From NCBI RefSeq assembly GCF_004104075.1, contig NZ_QOVK01000028.1:1-46437 (forward strand): DNA of 46,437 nt. The letters run 5' to 3'. Both the position numbers and the translations under genes were made by a program. This document shows, one piece after another, positions 1 through 7,846 of the stretch. The stretch comes from Leeuwenhoekiella polynyae. Its GTDB lineage: Bacteria; Bacteroidota; Bacteroidia; Flavobacteriales; Flavobacteriaceae. The notes beneath the pieces were generated by a model. The model was not told where the DNA came from. It ran no database searches and worked only from the letters and a program-made list of their open reading frames with translations. Numbering within the stretch: the stretch's first letter is position 1; each line of letters opens with the position of its first letter.

Positions 1-2
1 CT

Positions 3-1154
3 AAGAAAAGGAGCTTTAAAGAACGAGTAACATTAATTTTATATATAATTGCAGTATCTTTTAAAGTGGCACTGTTTGACCGAAACAGCTGGCACCATTA
101 CTCCGAAATAGCCATAAGACGACTTAATGATGGATTTATAGTGATAAACCAACGTTTTTTGGATATAGATTTCGATAATAGTGAAACATTAGCATTTATA
201 GGATTCATTAATCCGTCTCTTGAAGACTTCCTTAAGTACTATATAAATAAGAATTATTCGGAAATAGAACGGATTTTAATGAGCTCTAAACACATTAAGC
301 AATGGTACTTTTTTTTTAAACCTTATGTTTCAAATAGGCAGAAAATAAGTATAAAATTGATTGATCATTTAAGAAAATTTGGTAACACACTTATTTCGAA
401 AAAAGACTTTAATAATGATTACTATTTAACCTCAATATTTGATTTTTACTTTAATACTCAAAATGAAACCCCAATTGCCAATAGTTTTTTACTGAAAATT
501 TCAAATTGGGAGTTCTTAAAAGGTAATGATAATTCTCATTTTTATTCTAAGAAATTTCTGAATGAAATTAAAAGTAATCAAAATCTAAACAAAATCATTT
601 CTAATTTTAGCCCCGATTTTTTTATTTACTCACTGTTAAACGAAGGGAGTTTAGACGAGTTTTTAGATTTGTTCAAGCTATTTCTAAAACACTTCAATAT
701 CAACACGAAAATTTTAAAATCTAATAGTATTTTATTTGATCGCACAAAAAACCTATTTAATCAAAAAGTTAATGAAAGCTACTATTTTTTGGAAAAGGTT
801 AATGTGGAAAAAGATTACCATATCGAATTAATACGACAATTAGAAGAAAGTAAGGAATATATTCAAAATTCCATTTACAGTTCTTTTAGTTTCGATATAG
901 AGTATATTATAGATAAGAATTGGAATTACAATGCTTCAATAAATTTAATAGAACAAAGTAATCCATCAAAAACTACTCGAATTGAAGATTATGACTCATA
1001 TGCTGATGAAATGATACCAACTTATGAGGATTTTTATTACCATGAAAATAGGAGTTTAGATGACATTATAAATGATGAACTTGAAAGAAGAAAAAAAACC
1101 TTAGATAACTTTAGTCACATTGAATCTGACGACGATGATGACCTTCCATTTTAA
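3..1154 (+). CDS. C-terminal part of a probable nSTAND-type NTPase/defence protein (5' end outside window)
   Basis: The frame is open from base 3 with no stop to its left, so the gene probably enters from outside the window. A GTG at 66 would give 362 residues, but I do not think it is the true start. No catalytic motif is visible. A segment reading ETLAFIGFINPSLEDFL resembles the 'F-NPS-x-x-DF-L' stretch that follows the helical region in nSTAND3 proteins, and is preceded by a 'LNDGFI' motif like those found there. The tail is very acidic and ends in a run of five Asp followed by LPF. Base composition is strongly AT-rich, like the broken nSTAND3 gene at the right edge, which has the N-terminal half of the same kind of protein. 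Whether they are pieces of one gene or paralogues cannot be decided here. The family assignment is inference from a short motif. Confidence 0.5.
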   Translation, partial: KKRSFKERVTLILYIIAVSFKVALFDRNSWHHYSEIAIRRLNDGFIVINQRFLDIDFDNSETLAFIGFINPSLEDFLKYYINKNYSEIERILMSSKHIKQWYFFFKPYVSNRQKISIKLIDHLRKFGNTLISKKDFNNDYYLTSIFDFYFNTQNETPIANSFLLKISNWEFLKGNDNSHFYSKKFLNEIKSNQNLNKIISNFSPDFFIYSLLNEGSLDEFLDLFKLFLKHFNINTKILKSNSILFDRTKNLFNQKVNESYYFLEKVNVEKDYHIELIRQLEESKEYIQNSIYSSFSFDIEYIIDKNWNYNASINLIEQSNPSKTTRIEDYDSYADEMIPTYEDFYYHENRSLDDIINDELERRKKTLDNFSHIESDDDDDLPF

Positions 1155-1779
1155 TGGTCCACTGAGAAATCGCATCAGACAGTCAAGCATTATTTACAGG
1201 CGTATGTGACATCTCGACTGCACTTCGACAAAGCTCAGTGTGACACGCTCGATGCGACAAACTCGAAAAGATATTCTGAGCGATTCTAAAACCAGTTTAG
1301 GATGATCTAAGAACTAGTAATAGCTAATTTTTAGAATCTGCTGAGCTCTAAACTCATATTAACTTATTCACCATAGTATACGAAATCTCTTCATAAATCG
1401 TCGCAACACCCAACTTTTCAAAGAGTTTGTTACGGTGAAATTTCACCGTATTAGTACAATAATTAGTAGTACAGTTAAATAACCAACTTCCACCCCTTAC
1501 TTAAGGAAGGAGTTCGGGAGATGGGCTGGGGTGAGGAGAATACTTCTAATGGCTCCCTTCTGACATACACAAAAGCCCTCATGCTACTTGAGGTACGGAA
1601 CATTTTGTATTCAAAAAGCATAAATACTTGATAATCTAACGGTTATTCGGTTATTATTTTTTTATTACCGTCATTTTTTTTTCAAAAACGAATTGGATTA
1701 TTATATATATTCGTCCGCAAATAGGACCTCCTAAACAGCGGTCACGTTTCTGTAAATCAATACCTTAACAACATCCTTT
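1155..1779. other. Intergenic region with a luxR 3'-end remnant
   Basis: No open reading frame here looks coding. The only recognisable content is a decayed fragment of the 3' end of a luxR-type gene on the minus strand (listed separately). A stretch near 1205-1255 resembles simple intergenic repeat DNA. The last 150 bases are AT-rich and probably hold the promoter for the two lipoprotein genes, but I cannot place it precisely. Confidence 0.5.
1341..1452 (-). pseudogene. Remnant of the 3' end of a PAS-LuxR regulator gene (third copy)
   Basis: Read by eye against the intact regulator at 4296-5054, this stretch matches its last roughly 35 codons and stop region with scattered substitutions, including the shared run CCCAACTTTTCAAAGAGTTT. 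Homology ends abruptly near 1452, and no upstream part of the gene or linked S41 peptidase follows. It is the third trace of the same regulator in this window, after the intact copy and the deletion remnant at 37659-37713. The direct base-by-base resemblance is what I see; a history of repeated duplication and decay is inferred. Confidence 0.7.
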
Positions 1780-2172
1780 ATGCGGTATGCTTTTCTATTT
1801 TTTAGTGTGGTAATTACATTCGGGATCACCGGGTGTAGTCCAAAACTGGCTTCCCACGTGTCTAATCCACTAACCTCTTTAACCCCTGATGAACCTGTAG
1901 CCTTTTTAGACGTGGAACACCAGCTGCCGGACGACCTTATTAAAGTCGGCAGCTTGCGCTTTCAGGATTCCGGTTTTTCTACAGATTGCAGTTTCAACAG
2001 CTTGTTGAACAAAGCACGGATCGAGGCTAGAAAAAACGGAGCCAACATCGTAAAAGTAACTGATACCAAAAAACCGGATCTATGGAGTTCGTGTTACCGA
2101 CTCAAAATAGACCTCTACCGCTATAACGGCGATGTTGCTAAACTCAAACAGTACGAACTAAAACTAGATTGA
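1780..2172 (+). CDS. Small putative lipoprotein, RcsF-like
   Basis: The 130-residue product begins with a hydrophobic signal peptide ending in a lipobox (ITGC, Cys19), so it should be lipidated and membrane-anchored. The mature part contains two further cysteines and a block with KVGSLRFQDSGFSTDC followed by a helix rich in Ala, Arg and Asn (KARIEARKNGANIVKV). This resembles small Bacteroidota lipoproteins of unknown function with a possible RcsF/YbjQ-like alpha-beta fold; that likeness is recalled, not tested. It lies 7 bases upstream of a PEGA-type lipoprotein gene and is probably cotranscribed with it up to the terminator at 2667. No substrate or partner can be named. Confidence 0.75.
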   Translation: MRYAFLFFSVVITFGITGCSPKLASHVSNPLTSLTPDEPVAFLDVEHQLPDDLIKVGSLRFQDSGFSTDCSFNSLLNKARIEARKNGANIVKVTDTKKPDLWSSCYRLKIDLYRYNGDVAKLKQYELKLD

Positions 2173-2179
2173 TTAAACC

Positions 2180-2647
2180 TTGAATACCCATTTAAAAACA
2201 GCAACCTTAGGCTTAGCCTTAGCGCTTAGCGGTTGCGCAACCATCATTTCCGGATCCAGACAGGATGTTCACATCAATTCGTATCCCAAAGAAGCCCGGG
2301 TAGCGATCAACGAGATTGATATGGGGCCCACACCCCTTCAACAAAAGCTGAAACGCAATCAGGAATACACGCTGCTTTTGGAGTTGGAAGGCTATGAGCC
2401 GTATATCACGACCCTAAAAAAGAAGTTCAACGCCTGGTATTTAGGAAACGTGTTGATCGGTGGTCTTATTGGTTTGGTGGTAGACCCGATTACCGGGGCA
2501 ATGTATCAGCTAAAACCTGAAGAAATTGACGGACAATCTAAAGAAGGAACTTCCTATACGATGGATAACGGTACACTTTACCTTACCATCAGTATGGAAG
2601 TAGATCCCAACTGGGAACAGGTAGGGCAGCTGCAACGCAAACCTTAA
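2180..2647 (+). CDS. PEGA-domain lipoprotein
   Basis: The product of 155 residues has a signal peptide ending in a lipobox (LSGC, Cys19), so it is a predicted lipoprotein. Residues from about 25 to 70 carry a PEGA-like repeat: a sheet-forming segment with 'INSYPKEARVAINEIDMGPTP' followed by 'LLLELEGYEPY', the usual 'x-P-x-G-A-x-V-x-I-x-G-x-x-x-G-x-T-P' pattern. A Gly-rich hydrophobic stretch (GNVLIGGLIGLVVDPITGAMY) follows, as in many Bacteroidota PEGA lipoproteins. The start is TTG at 2180; no ATG lies nearby in frame and the signal peptide starts immediately after it. It follows the preceding lipoprotein gene with 7 bases between and is closed by a strong terminator, so the two form a small operon. 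Function beyond cell-envelope localisation is unknown. Confidence 0.8.
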   Translation: MNTHLKTATLGLALALSGCATIISGSRQDVHINSYPKEARVAINEIDMGPTPLQQKLKRNQEYTLLLELEGYEPYITTLKKKFNAWYLGNVLIGGLIGLVVDPITGAMYQLKPEEIDGQSKEGTSYTMDNGTLYLTISMEVDPNWEQVGQLQRKP

Positions 2648-2666
2648 CCCGGGATCGTTTACTTGA

Positions 2667-2697
2667 AAAGGCTCCGCATCAAAACGGAGCCTTTTTG
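2667..2697 (+). terminator. Rho-independent terminator after the lipoprotein pair
   Basis: A GC-rich hairpin (AAAGGCTCCG / CGGAGCCTTT) with an 8-base loop is followed by a T run. It lies 20 bases past the stop codon of the PEGA lipoprotein gene. It is the clearest terminator in the window. Confidence 0.85.
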
Positions 2698-3008
2698 CTT
2701 AAAAAAAGTAAATAAAATAGAAGCCTATGTTCCCGCTTTGCCAGCTCCGTGAATATAGAATTTGCATCCGTTTGTGAATAAGAATTGGTACTCTTTTTGA
2801 CGCGCGATTGTATCGCGTGTGCCAACAATAACATATACAACCAATACAGTATCAATAATTTAACCCAAGTATAAATCACATCTTCTCAAAAGTTTTGGCA
2901 TTCCCATTGCTAAATTCCTAAAAATGCAGATAACGCATTTAATTTCAATGCATTACACTTGACTTTTGCCGTATTTGACTATATCTTAGTGCTTTAAAAC
3001 AAAAGGTC
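2698..3008. other. Intergenic region, probable promoter near its right end
   Basis: No credible gene. A short minus-strand frame (2679-2879) overlaps the terminator and has no family features. A possible promoter precedes the next gene (listed separately). Confidence 0.5.
2959..2988 (+). promoter_or_regulatory. Possible flavobacterial promoter
   Basis: A TTG at 2959 and TATATCTTA at 2980, 18 bases apart, fit loosely the Bacteroidota pattern of a -33 TTG and a -7 TAnnTTTG element. The gene start is 20 bases downstream. The -7 match is imperfect, so this is tentative. Confidence 0.3.
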
Positions 3009-3836
3009 ATGGCAAAACCAATATCTAAATTAGGGGATTTTAAAGGAACGATTGACGGAATTACCTATTACACCCTCAATGGAAAATGGGTATGTAGAAA
3101 AGCGACGCCGCCCAACAAAGAACGTATCAACAACGACCCACGCTACAAGGCGGTTCGTAAAAACAATCAAGAATTCGGGGGGGCTTCTTCCTATGCCAAA
3201 GCCATCAGAAACGAACTGGCGCCGTACTTGGATAACTTTAAAGATGCGAGCTTTAACAACCGACTTACCAGCTGTTGCCTAAAAATGGCCAAAAAGGGCA
3301 GAGGAGTACCGGGACAACGCAGCATCAATGCCAGCAATCTTCCCGAAGCACTCATCGGCATCCAACTCCATAAAAAATATGAGTTTAACAAACAATTGAA
3401 GTATTCACCAAGATTACGACTGACCTCCAAAGGGATAGACATTGCTTTTTCAGGGATGCAATCCCATGACCTGGTGGGTACACCCAAATATGCGAATCAG
3501 TTTACGCTCATGGTTCTACAAATGACTCTCCCGGAATACATCTGGGATACAAACATGCAAAAATACACCCCGGTAAACCCAGGAGTTGCACCCGCAAATA
3601 CCCACCTCACCACACCGCCCATAGCACTAACCGATATTCCCGAACCAATTGAGTTTTATATACCAATTCCCAAAAATAAACCCCATAAATCCTTACCATC
3701 CAACCCTGCGTCAGCTGCCCATGCTCCAAAAGCAACCCATATCCTCTGGCTGGGAATCCAGTATGGCAAACAGCATAACGGTCAATTTATAGCCCTAGAA
3801 ACCGGCCGATCCATGCAATGCATCGCCGTATACTAA
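3009..3836 (+). CDS. Conserved protein of unknown function with a DUF6266-style N-terminus
   Basis: The 275-residue product has no signal peptide or membrane segment. Its N-terminus (GDFKGTIDGITYYTLNGKW, then RKATPP and an Arg/Lys/Asn-rich helix) follows the same layout as the DUF6266 family of Bacteroidota: a Gly-containing hairpin motif, a basic 'R-x-x-P' and a 'N-P-x-T/Y-x-x-x-R' helix. The rest does not match that family as I remember it, so I call this only a resemblance. A middle region is rich in Lys and Arg, and residues about 180-235 are Pro-rich. It is a single gene with its own probable promoter and is followed by non-coding DNA containing short tandem repeats. The role is unknown. 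Confidence 0.6.
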   Translation: MAKPISKLGDFKGTIDGITYYTLNGKWVCRKATPPNKERINNDPRYKAVRKNNQEFGGASSYAKAIRNELAPYLDNFKDASFNNRLTSCCLKMAKKGRGVPGQRSINASNLPEALIGIQLHKKYEFNKQLKYSPRLRLTSKGIDIAFSGMQSHDLVGTPKYANQFTLMVLQMTLPEYIWDTNMQKYTPVNPGVAPANTHLTTPPIALTDIPEPIEFYIPIPKNKPHKSLPSNPASAAHAPKATHILWLGIQYGKQHNGQFIALETGRSMQCIAVY

Positions 3837-4295
3837 GACTTTCCTCAAAATCTTAACGCTTTCTAGAACCAGGTTGACCCATAGTTCACCCGAGGTTCAC
3901 CCACGGTTCACCCGACCTTCACCCGGGGATACGCCCATGCAAAGCCCATGATACCTCCATGATACGTCCGGTATACCGCTCCCCAAATACACGAACCAAA
4001 TGCTCCAAAACGCTATGTTTAGTTCGATAATACTCGATAATTCAATAGATATTAGTGTTTTGTATATATTTCAACCTTCTTTTTCTTCAGTATAGCAAAA
4101 AGGCCCCGTTAAAAATTTTCGAAGCCTTGGAGAAAATTTAGGGGACTTGTTGCGGTTTTGCCTTATCAGGCAAAAATACCTAAGAAAAAGGGTCTTTTCT
4201 TTTGGTTCGTTTTCTTTGGACAAGCAAAGAAAATGAACAGAACATGCTACTATAGATATAGGCACATTCAAGTAAACTTTATATCAGCTCCAAAC
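3837..4295. other. Intergenic region with tandem repeats and a flavobacterial intergenic repeat
   Basis: Begins with short tandem repeats containing TTCACCC (listed separately) and continues into a segment with GGTTCG-TTTTCTTTGG and AAAGAAAATGAACAG, which recurs in variant form near 40340-40400 and 40780-40810. Short overlapping frames on both strands here show no coding features. Confidence 0.5.
3872..3928. repeat. Short tandem repeat, about five units of 10-12 bases
   Basis: Five consecutive units of the form (A/C)GGTTCACCC(G/A) with small variations in the first and last unit. They lie 35 bases after the stop codon of the upstream gene. The units are too short and too tightly packed for a CRISPR array. 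Confidence 0.75.
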
Positions 4296-5054
4296 TCATA
4301 TCAACTTATTTCCCGTAGCATACGAAATCGCTTCATAAATGTTCGCCACGCCCAACTTTTCAAAGAGTTTTTTACGATGAAATTTAACCGTATTGGATGA
4401 AATATAAAGCTGTTCAGCAATCTCCGTAATCGCGTAACCTCTCATCGCGTAGTGCAGGATTTCCTGTTCCCGTTGAGTGAGTTTAATCTTTTGGACAGCC
4501 TTCCAGCAATCCGTCGCTAGATCATAGATTCGTTTTTCAGAACTGCCTTTTTGGGTAATCGTGATATTACCCGCCTCCTGTTGGGTAGACAGGGAGACAA
4601 AACAAATGGCTTTCCAGATTTTTCCGCTTTCGGTTAAAAAGAGGGGCGTGAGGTTTTGGTTGATCAATAGGGGTTTTCCGGCTTCCGTTTTTATATGAAA
4701 ATCATACGAAATACTGTAGTCCTTCCGTTCTGCAACAGGCTTGGTTTCGTAAAAATCAAACCCAATGGTATTTATTTTTAAGAGCAGTTCGAGATCAACA
4801 TCGGGCACATACTTAAAATAAAAATCATACCCCATTTTTTGGACTTCCGCAGCCGAATTTCCGCATAAAAACAACGGATTATCCGATACATACTCAAATC
4901 CTTTTTGTTCATAATCAATCACATAAACACTTTGATAGGTGGTTCTGGCAAAGGCCTCTACAACTTCGAGATAATTTTCGGTTTGCTGTTTATCGGTATC
5001 CGTTAGCGTGTTGATGCTGTTTTTAAGCGAGAAAAAAGAAGGAATGTCTGCCAT
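4296..5054 (-). CDS. PAS-LuxR transcriptional regulator
   Basis: The 252-residue product has an N-terminal PAS-like sensory region (about residues 25-165) and a C-terminal LuxR-type helix-turn-helix (about 185-250): 'LTQREQEILHYAMRGYAITEIA' followed by 'YISSNTVKFHRKKLFEKLGV'. There is no receiver domain, so it probably responds to a ligand or redox/cell state through PAS. I chose the ATG at 5054, giving 'MADIPSFFSLKN', over a start 36 codons upstream because the longer form would run across the two palindromic sites, and because the copy at 37714 preserves the region up to this ATG and no further. It is divergent from an S41 peptidase gene, and two ACTACTC-GGGTAG palindromes lie between them, so it probably regulates itself and the peptidase. 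The adjacent peptidase is broken here but intact at 37972. Confidence 0.85.
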   Translation of the reverse strand: MADIPSFFSLKNSINTLTDTDKQQTENYLEVVEAFARTTYQSVYVIDYEQKGFEYVSDNPLFLCGNSAAEVQKMGYDFYFKYVPDVDLELLLKINTIGFDFYETKPVAERKDYSISYDFHIKTEAGKPLLINQNLTPLFLTESGKIWKAICFVSLSTQQEAGNITITQKGSSEKRIYDLATDCWKAVQKIKLTQREQEILHYAMRGYAITEIAEQLYISSNTVKFHRKKLFEKLGVANIYEAISYATGNKLI

Positions 5055-5079
5055 ACTAACAAATATACCTTTTCTACAC

Positions 5080-5097
5080 ACTACTCCTGAGGGTAGT
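5080..5097. promoter_or_regulatory. Candidate operator 1 (left copy)
   Basis: ACTACTCCTGAGGGTAGT is a near-perfect inverted repeat (ACTACYC-N4-GGGTAGT) just upstream of the luxR start. It is conserved at 37741. LuxR-type dimers bind such sites, so it is a likely binding site of the adjacent regulator; this is inferred. Confidence 0.6.
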
Positions 5098-5142
5098 TTT
5101 AACGATCTGAATATTTTTCTATGAAACCGGTTATTTTTAAAA

Positions 5143-5160
5143 ACTACTCGTGCGGGTAGC
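5143..5160. promoter_or_regulatory. Candidate operator 2 (left copy)
   Basis: ACTACTCGTGCGGGTAGC repeats the pattern of the first site exactly 63 bases away, which is about six helical turns, so two dimers would sit on the same DNA face. It is conserved at 37804. Confidence 0.6.
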
Positions 5161-5310
5161 ATATTAACAAGTTGATAACCATAACTTTAACACATAATCG
5201 AGATTTAAATGCGGTCAGACTTGCTGAGGAATCAAAAGCGGTTTCCTTTTAATATCTTTTTGGGATTGCCCCTTGGCAATTTTATAACTCATTCATCAAT
5301 CCAAATAACG

Positions 5311-5790
5311 ATGGTTAAATTAATTCTTATACTACTCAATCTATTCCTGGCCCTTCAAGGGGTTGCACAAGAAAACGGAAATGCTACGCCGTGGCAGGAA
5401 GATCTTCGGTTTTTTCAAAATACCATTCACGAGGACTATCCCTTTCTGTTTGTAAAAACAAGCCCGGAGGCTTTTGACCGGGAAGAGGAAACACTCTACG
5501 CGGAAATCCCAAATTTAAAAAAACATAAAATTATTGTGGGAATTTTCCGATTGATTTCAGTATTCAATAGGGGGTACACACCTTAATTTTTGGAAAAAAG
5601 AAGTTCAATTTTCACAATTAACCTTCGATTTATATGCATTTAAGGGTGGACATTCTATTGAGTACCCATCAAAACTAACCGAAAACGTGGAGAGCCAAGG
5701 GACTGGCTGTAGCCCTCAAAATGCTTCGATTTAGATATGGTATATAAAGGGACTAAAACCCTATTTCAAAGCATATCAAGCATGTAAATT
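5311..5790 (+). pseudogene. Decaying 5' part of an S41 peptidase gene
   Basis: The first 90 or so codons from the ATG at 5311 encode a signal peptide (MVKLILILLNLFLALQGVAQ) and the start of the S41 peptidase seen intact at 37972. A stop appears at 5584 after a frame change. Beyond it, base-level similarity to the intact gene continues in other frames: 'TTTTTGGAAAAAAGAAG' matches 'TTTTTGGCAAAAACCGG', 'ATTTATATGCATTTAAG' matches 'ATTTATACGCATTTGAA', and a later segment can be read as KPYFKAY like QYFKAYG in the intact protein. The protease core with the catalytic Ser is missing. This is therefore an inactive gene that has drifted, not a short functional one. It lies directly upstream of the large operon. 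Confidence 0.85.
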
Positions 5791-5921
5791 CAGATTCTTT
5801 TCGGGATTAAATAAATTAAAAATTTAAAAAAGGGTGTTTATCCCTGTTACACAAAATTTTTAAACACTTAATTTTAAGTGGGATAAAATATTTTAGTACT
5901 AATAATTAATTCTAAAAACTC
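5791..5921 (+). promoter_or_regulatory. Leader region of the 30-kb operon
   Basis: This AT-rich stretch separates the dead peptidase gene from the first gene of the operon and must hold its promoter. I see no convincing -33/-7 pair. The notable element is the palindrome at 5865-5880. Confidence 0.4.
5865..5880. promoter_or_regulatory. Palindrome upstream of the operon
   Basis: CACTTAATTTTAAGTG is a perfect inverted repeat with 7-base arms and a 2-base centre, ending 41 bases before the first start codon. It could be an operator, but AT-rich palindromes also arise by chance. Confidence 0.35.
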
Positions 5922-6512
5922 ATGACAGATCAAAATGTTGCAAATGGGAACTCTCTATTTACAGAAACCAATGCTAAATTTGGATTACAGGGTGATTTTA
6001 ACAATTTTAGTTTAGACGGCTCCAGTAACGAATCTGTAGTTTTTTCTGGAGATCTAAGTATTTCATCTTTTTCTCCTTCGATACACAAGGTTAATCAAAT
6101 CGGTGAACTAAAATATTTGATTGGTTCCGATCTAAGTTCAGACCAATTTGTTGTTTATCCTAAACCATTTACTAACACTTATCAAGAAATCCTTGATGCT
6201 ATAAAGGAAGGGAAATCAATTACTGATTTATTGACTAAATCGGTTAAAGATAATTTAGACATAGCCTATGCGGCATATCTCAATGGAGATACAGCAAAGG
6301 TGAGTGACTATGTTGAACTTCTGGAAGCAATATATTTTCCTTTAAAACTAGCGTACTTTGCTACAAAAGATACTATGGTCGTTAGTCAAGATATCACGGT
6401 TTCTGGGGAAGACCCCGTTGTGCTTAACTGTAATGGAATTAAATTTTCTGGAACTAGCGGAATCTCCTCGGAGACTCAACTTACCGTGATTTCTGAAACC
6501 ATGATAAAATAA
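5922..6512 (+). CDS. Protein of unknown function, first gene of the operon
   Basis: The 196-residue product has no signal peptide, membrane segment or known motif. It shares a domain with the next protein: HKVNQIGELKYLIG here (about residues 55-68) corresponds to VTVNSIADLRKMLG there, and SDYVELLEAIYFPLKLAYFA (about 128-146) corresponds to EKYESLLNEVQFPMKMAVFS. In both, a beta-rich tail follows, ending in a similar 'TQLTVISETM / TDFIMVTDSL' strand. The two genes therefore carry paralogous domains, and this one lacks the Gly-rich extension. It is the first of ten closely spaced genes, followed after 28 bases by the paralogue. It may be a structural partner or cap of the Gly-rich protein. Function unknown. 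Confidence 0.75.
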   Translation: MTDQNVANGNSLFTETNAKFGLQGDFNNFSLDGSSNESVVFSGDLSISSFSPSIHKVNQIGELKYLIGSDLSSDQFVVYPKPFTNTYQEILDAIKEGKSITDLLTKSVKDNLDIAYAAYLNGDTAKVSDYVELLEAIYFPLKLAYFATKDTMVVSQDITVSGEDPVVLNCNGIKFSGTSGISSETQLTVISETMIK

Positions 6513-6540
6513 CTTAGCCCATTAACTAAAGACCAAATAA

Positions 6541-7836
6541 ATGAACTTTAAAAAATTATCGTTAGAACGGCAAAAGAGATTTGCAGCAACAAACAAGAAG
6601 CTAGGATTGCCTGCAGAACAGGGTACACATACACCAGTAGATCATCCAAAAAACAAAACCATTATATATTCTTCAGATCCGGAGGAGTCAGATGTACCCC
6701 CTAAATTGGTTACGGTTAATTCTATAGCAGATTTAAGAAAAATGTTAGGTTTCGATGATGCTAGTCAAATGATTGCTAAAAAATCGGCAACTGTTTTAAC
6801 AGCTAACTTGAAGGCATTAGAGAGCATTCATAAGATTAAAACAGCCAATTTATCTGATGGTAAGCCGCTTAAAGATCAATTATCTACTCAGCAGAAGGCA
6901 GAATTAAAAACTGCAAGTGTTCAACTCGTCACTACAGGCGCGCCAGAGTTAGAAAAATATGAATCTCTACTAAACGAAGTGCAATTCCCTATGAAGATGG
7001 CCGTGTTTTCTGATCCAGCACCAAAAGTGATAGATGGTACAGCGGTTATCAAATCTGGAAAAGATGGACTCCCCGTTACTTGGAACTATTCCGAGATAAT
7101 TATGGGGCCAGAAGGTAAAATTCGCCAAGAAACCGATTTTATAATGGTAACGGATTCTTTAGAAAGTAGCAATGGGGCTACAGGAGATTTACCCATAAAT
7201 AATACTCCCCCTGATTATTCTGAACATGCGCCGGAAGGAGGTACATCGGGACCCCCGGGGCAAGCAGGTGGAGGTACTGCAGGAGTAGCTAAAGCAAACA
7301 ACAGTAAAAAAGGATGCCCAATTGAATGTTACACACCACCTGGAGATGGTAAGCCAGGAACACAAGGTGCAGATGGTGGCGATGGTTCACCAGGGCAAAA
7401 AGGTGGAGCTATGAGTAGTTTAACCATAACAATTAATGAAAAACTTACAGGTAAAATAATTATACAAGCCGGCGGAGGGAATGGCCAAGTGGGTGGAAAA
7501 GGTGGAAAAGGTGCAGATGGCGGCGAAGGTGGCCCTCCAGGATCTTGCCCTACACAATGTACTGCAGCAAATAAAGGACCTCAAGGTCCTGGAGGACAAG
7601 GAGGCATGGGCGGCAATGGTGGAGATGGCGGAGACGTTGGAGTGATCATTATAAAATTACCTTTTGATATGGCACAACCACCAGTAGATTTAACCCCAGT
7701 AGGTGGTAAAGGTGGTAATAATGGTAGCCCTGGTGAAGGAGGTTTACCTGGTGGTAAACCTGGAGATACTAATCCCCATACACCTAACCCAAGTCCTGCA
7801 CCACAAGTGATTTTTCAACGTTTGCCACCAAATTAA
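6541..7836 (+). CDS. Gly-rich, collagen-like/polyglycine protein with paralogous N-terminal domain
   Basis: The 431-residue product has an N-terminal domain (about 1-210) paralogous to the preceding 196-residue protein, then a Gly-rich region to the C-terminus. That region alternates short beta segments (SLTITINEKLTGKIIIQ, VGVIIIKLPF) with runs such as GGKGGKGADGGEGGPPG and GPGGQGGMGGNGGDGG. Two C-P-x-x-C pairs lie just outside the Gly runs and could form disulphides or bind metal. The GG-x-GG-x spacing is closer to the polyglycine-II lattices of phage adhesins such as S16 gp38 than to strict Gly-X-Y collagen, although GPP and GPQGP triplets occur. No signal peptide. The next gene encodes another Gly-rich protein. 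A structural or adhesive role is inferred. Confidence 0.8.
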   Translation: MNFKKLSLERQKRFAATNKKLGLPAEQGTHTPVDHPKNKTIIYSSDPEESDVPPKLVTVNSIADLRKMLGFDDASQMIAKKSATVLTANLKALESIHKIKTANLSDGKPLKDQLSTQQKAELKTASVQLVTTGAPELEKYESLLNEVQFPMKMAVFSDPAPKVIDGTAVIKSGKDGLPVTWNYSEIIMGPEGKIRQETDFIMVTDSLESSNGATGDLPINNTPPDYSEHAPEGGTSGPPGQAGGGTAGVAKANNSKKGCPIECYTPPGDGKPGTQGADGGDGSPGQKGGAMSSLTITINEKLTGKIIIQAGGGNGQVGGKGGKGADGGEGGPPGSCPTQCTAANKGPQGPGGQGGMGGNGGDGGDVGVIIIKLPFDMAQPPVDLTPVGGKGGNNGSPGEGGLPGGKPGDTNPHTPNPSPAPQVIFQRLPPN

Positions 7837-7846
7837 TATAAATAGT

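Larger units (their letters stand above)
5053..5580. repeat. Left copy of the luxR-S41 control region (direct repeat of 37714-38240)
   Basis: From just inside the luxR start codon through the peptidase signal peptide this matches the region starting at 37714 in the same orientation. Between 5053-5208 and 37714-37869 (156 positions each, no gaps) I count about four substitutions. Similarity falls gradually in the peptidase coding part and becomes patchy after about 5520. The pair brackets the 30-kb biosynthetic block. Confidence 0.9.

Noticed and set aside
1-1154. Left and right edges as one circular gene
   Set aside because: The left C-terminal part overlaps the broken right end by about a dozen residues, and the right end runs into IS-like DNA, so simple joining does not work.
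2679-2879. Minus-strand frame of 66 codons
   Set aside because: It overlaps the terminator, has no family features and lies in an AT-rich spacer; its hydrophobic start is what random AT-rich DNA gives.
4071-4400. Two short frames on opposite strands
   Set aside because: They overlap each other, a repeat sequence and the 3' end of luxR, with no recognisable protein content.
5311-5586. Short functional secreted protein
   Set aside because: It has a signal peptide only because it is the 5' end of a broken S41 peptidase; similarity to the intact gene continues past its stop in other frames.
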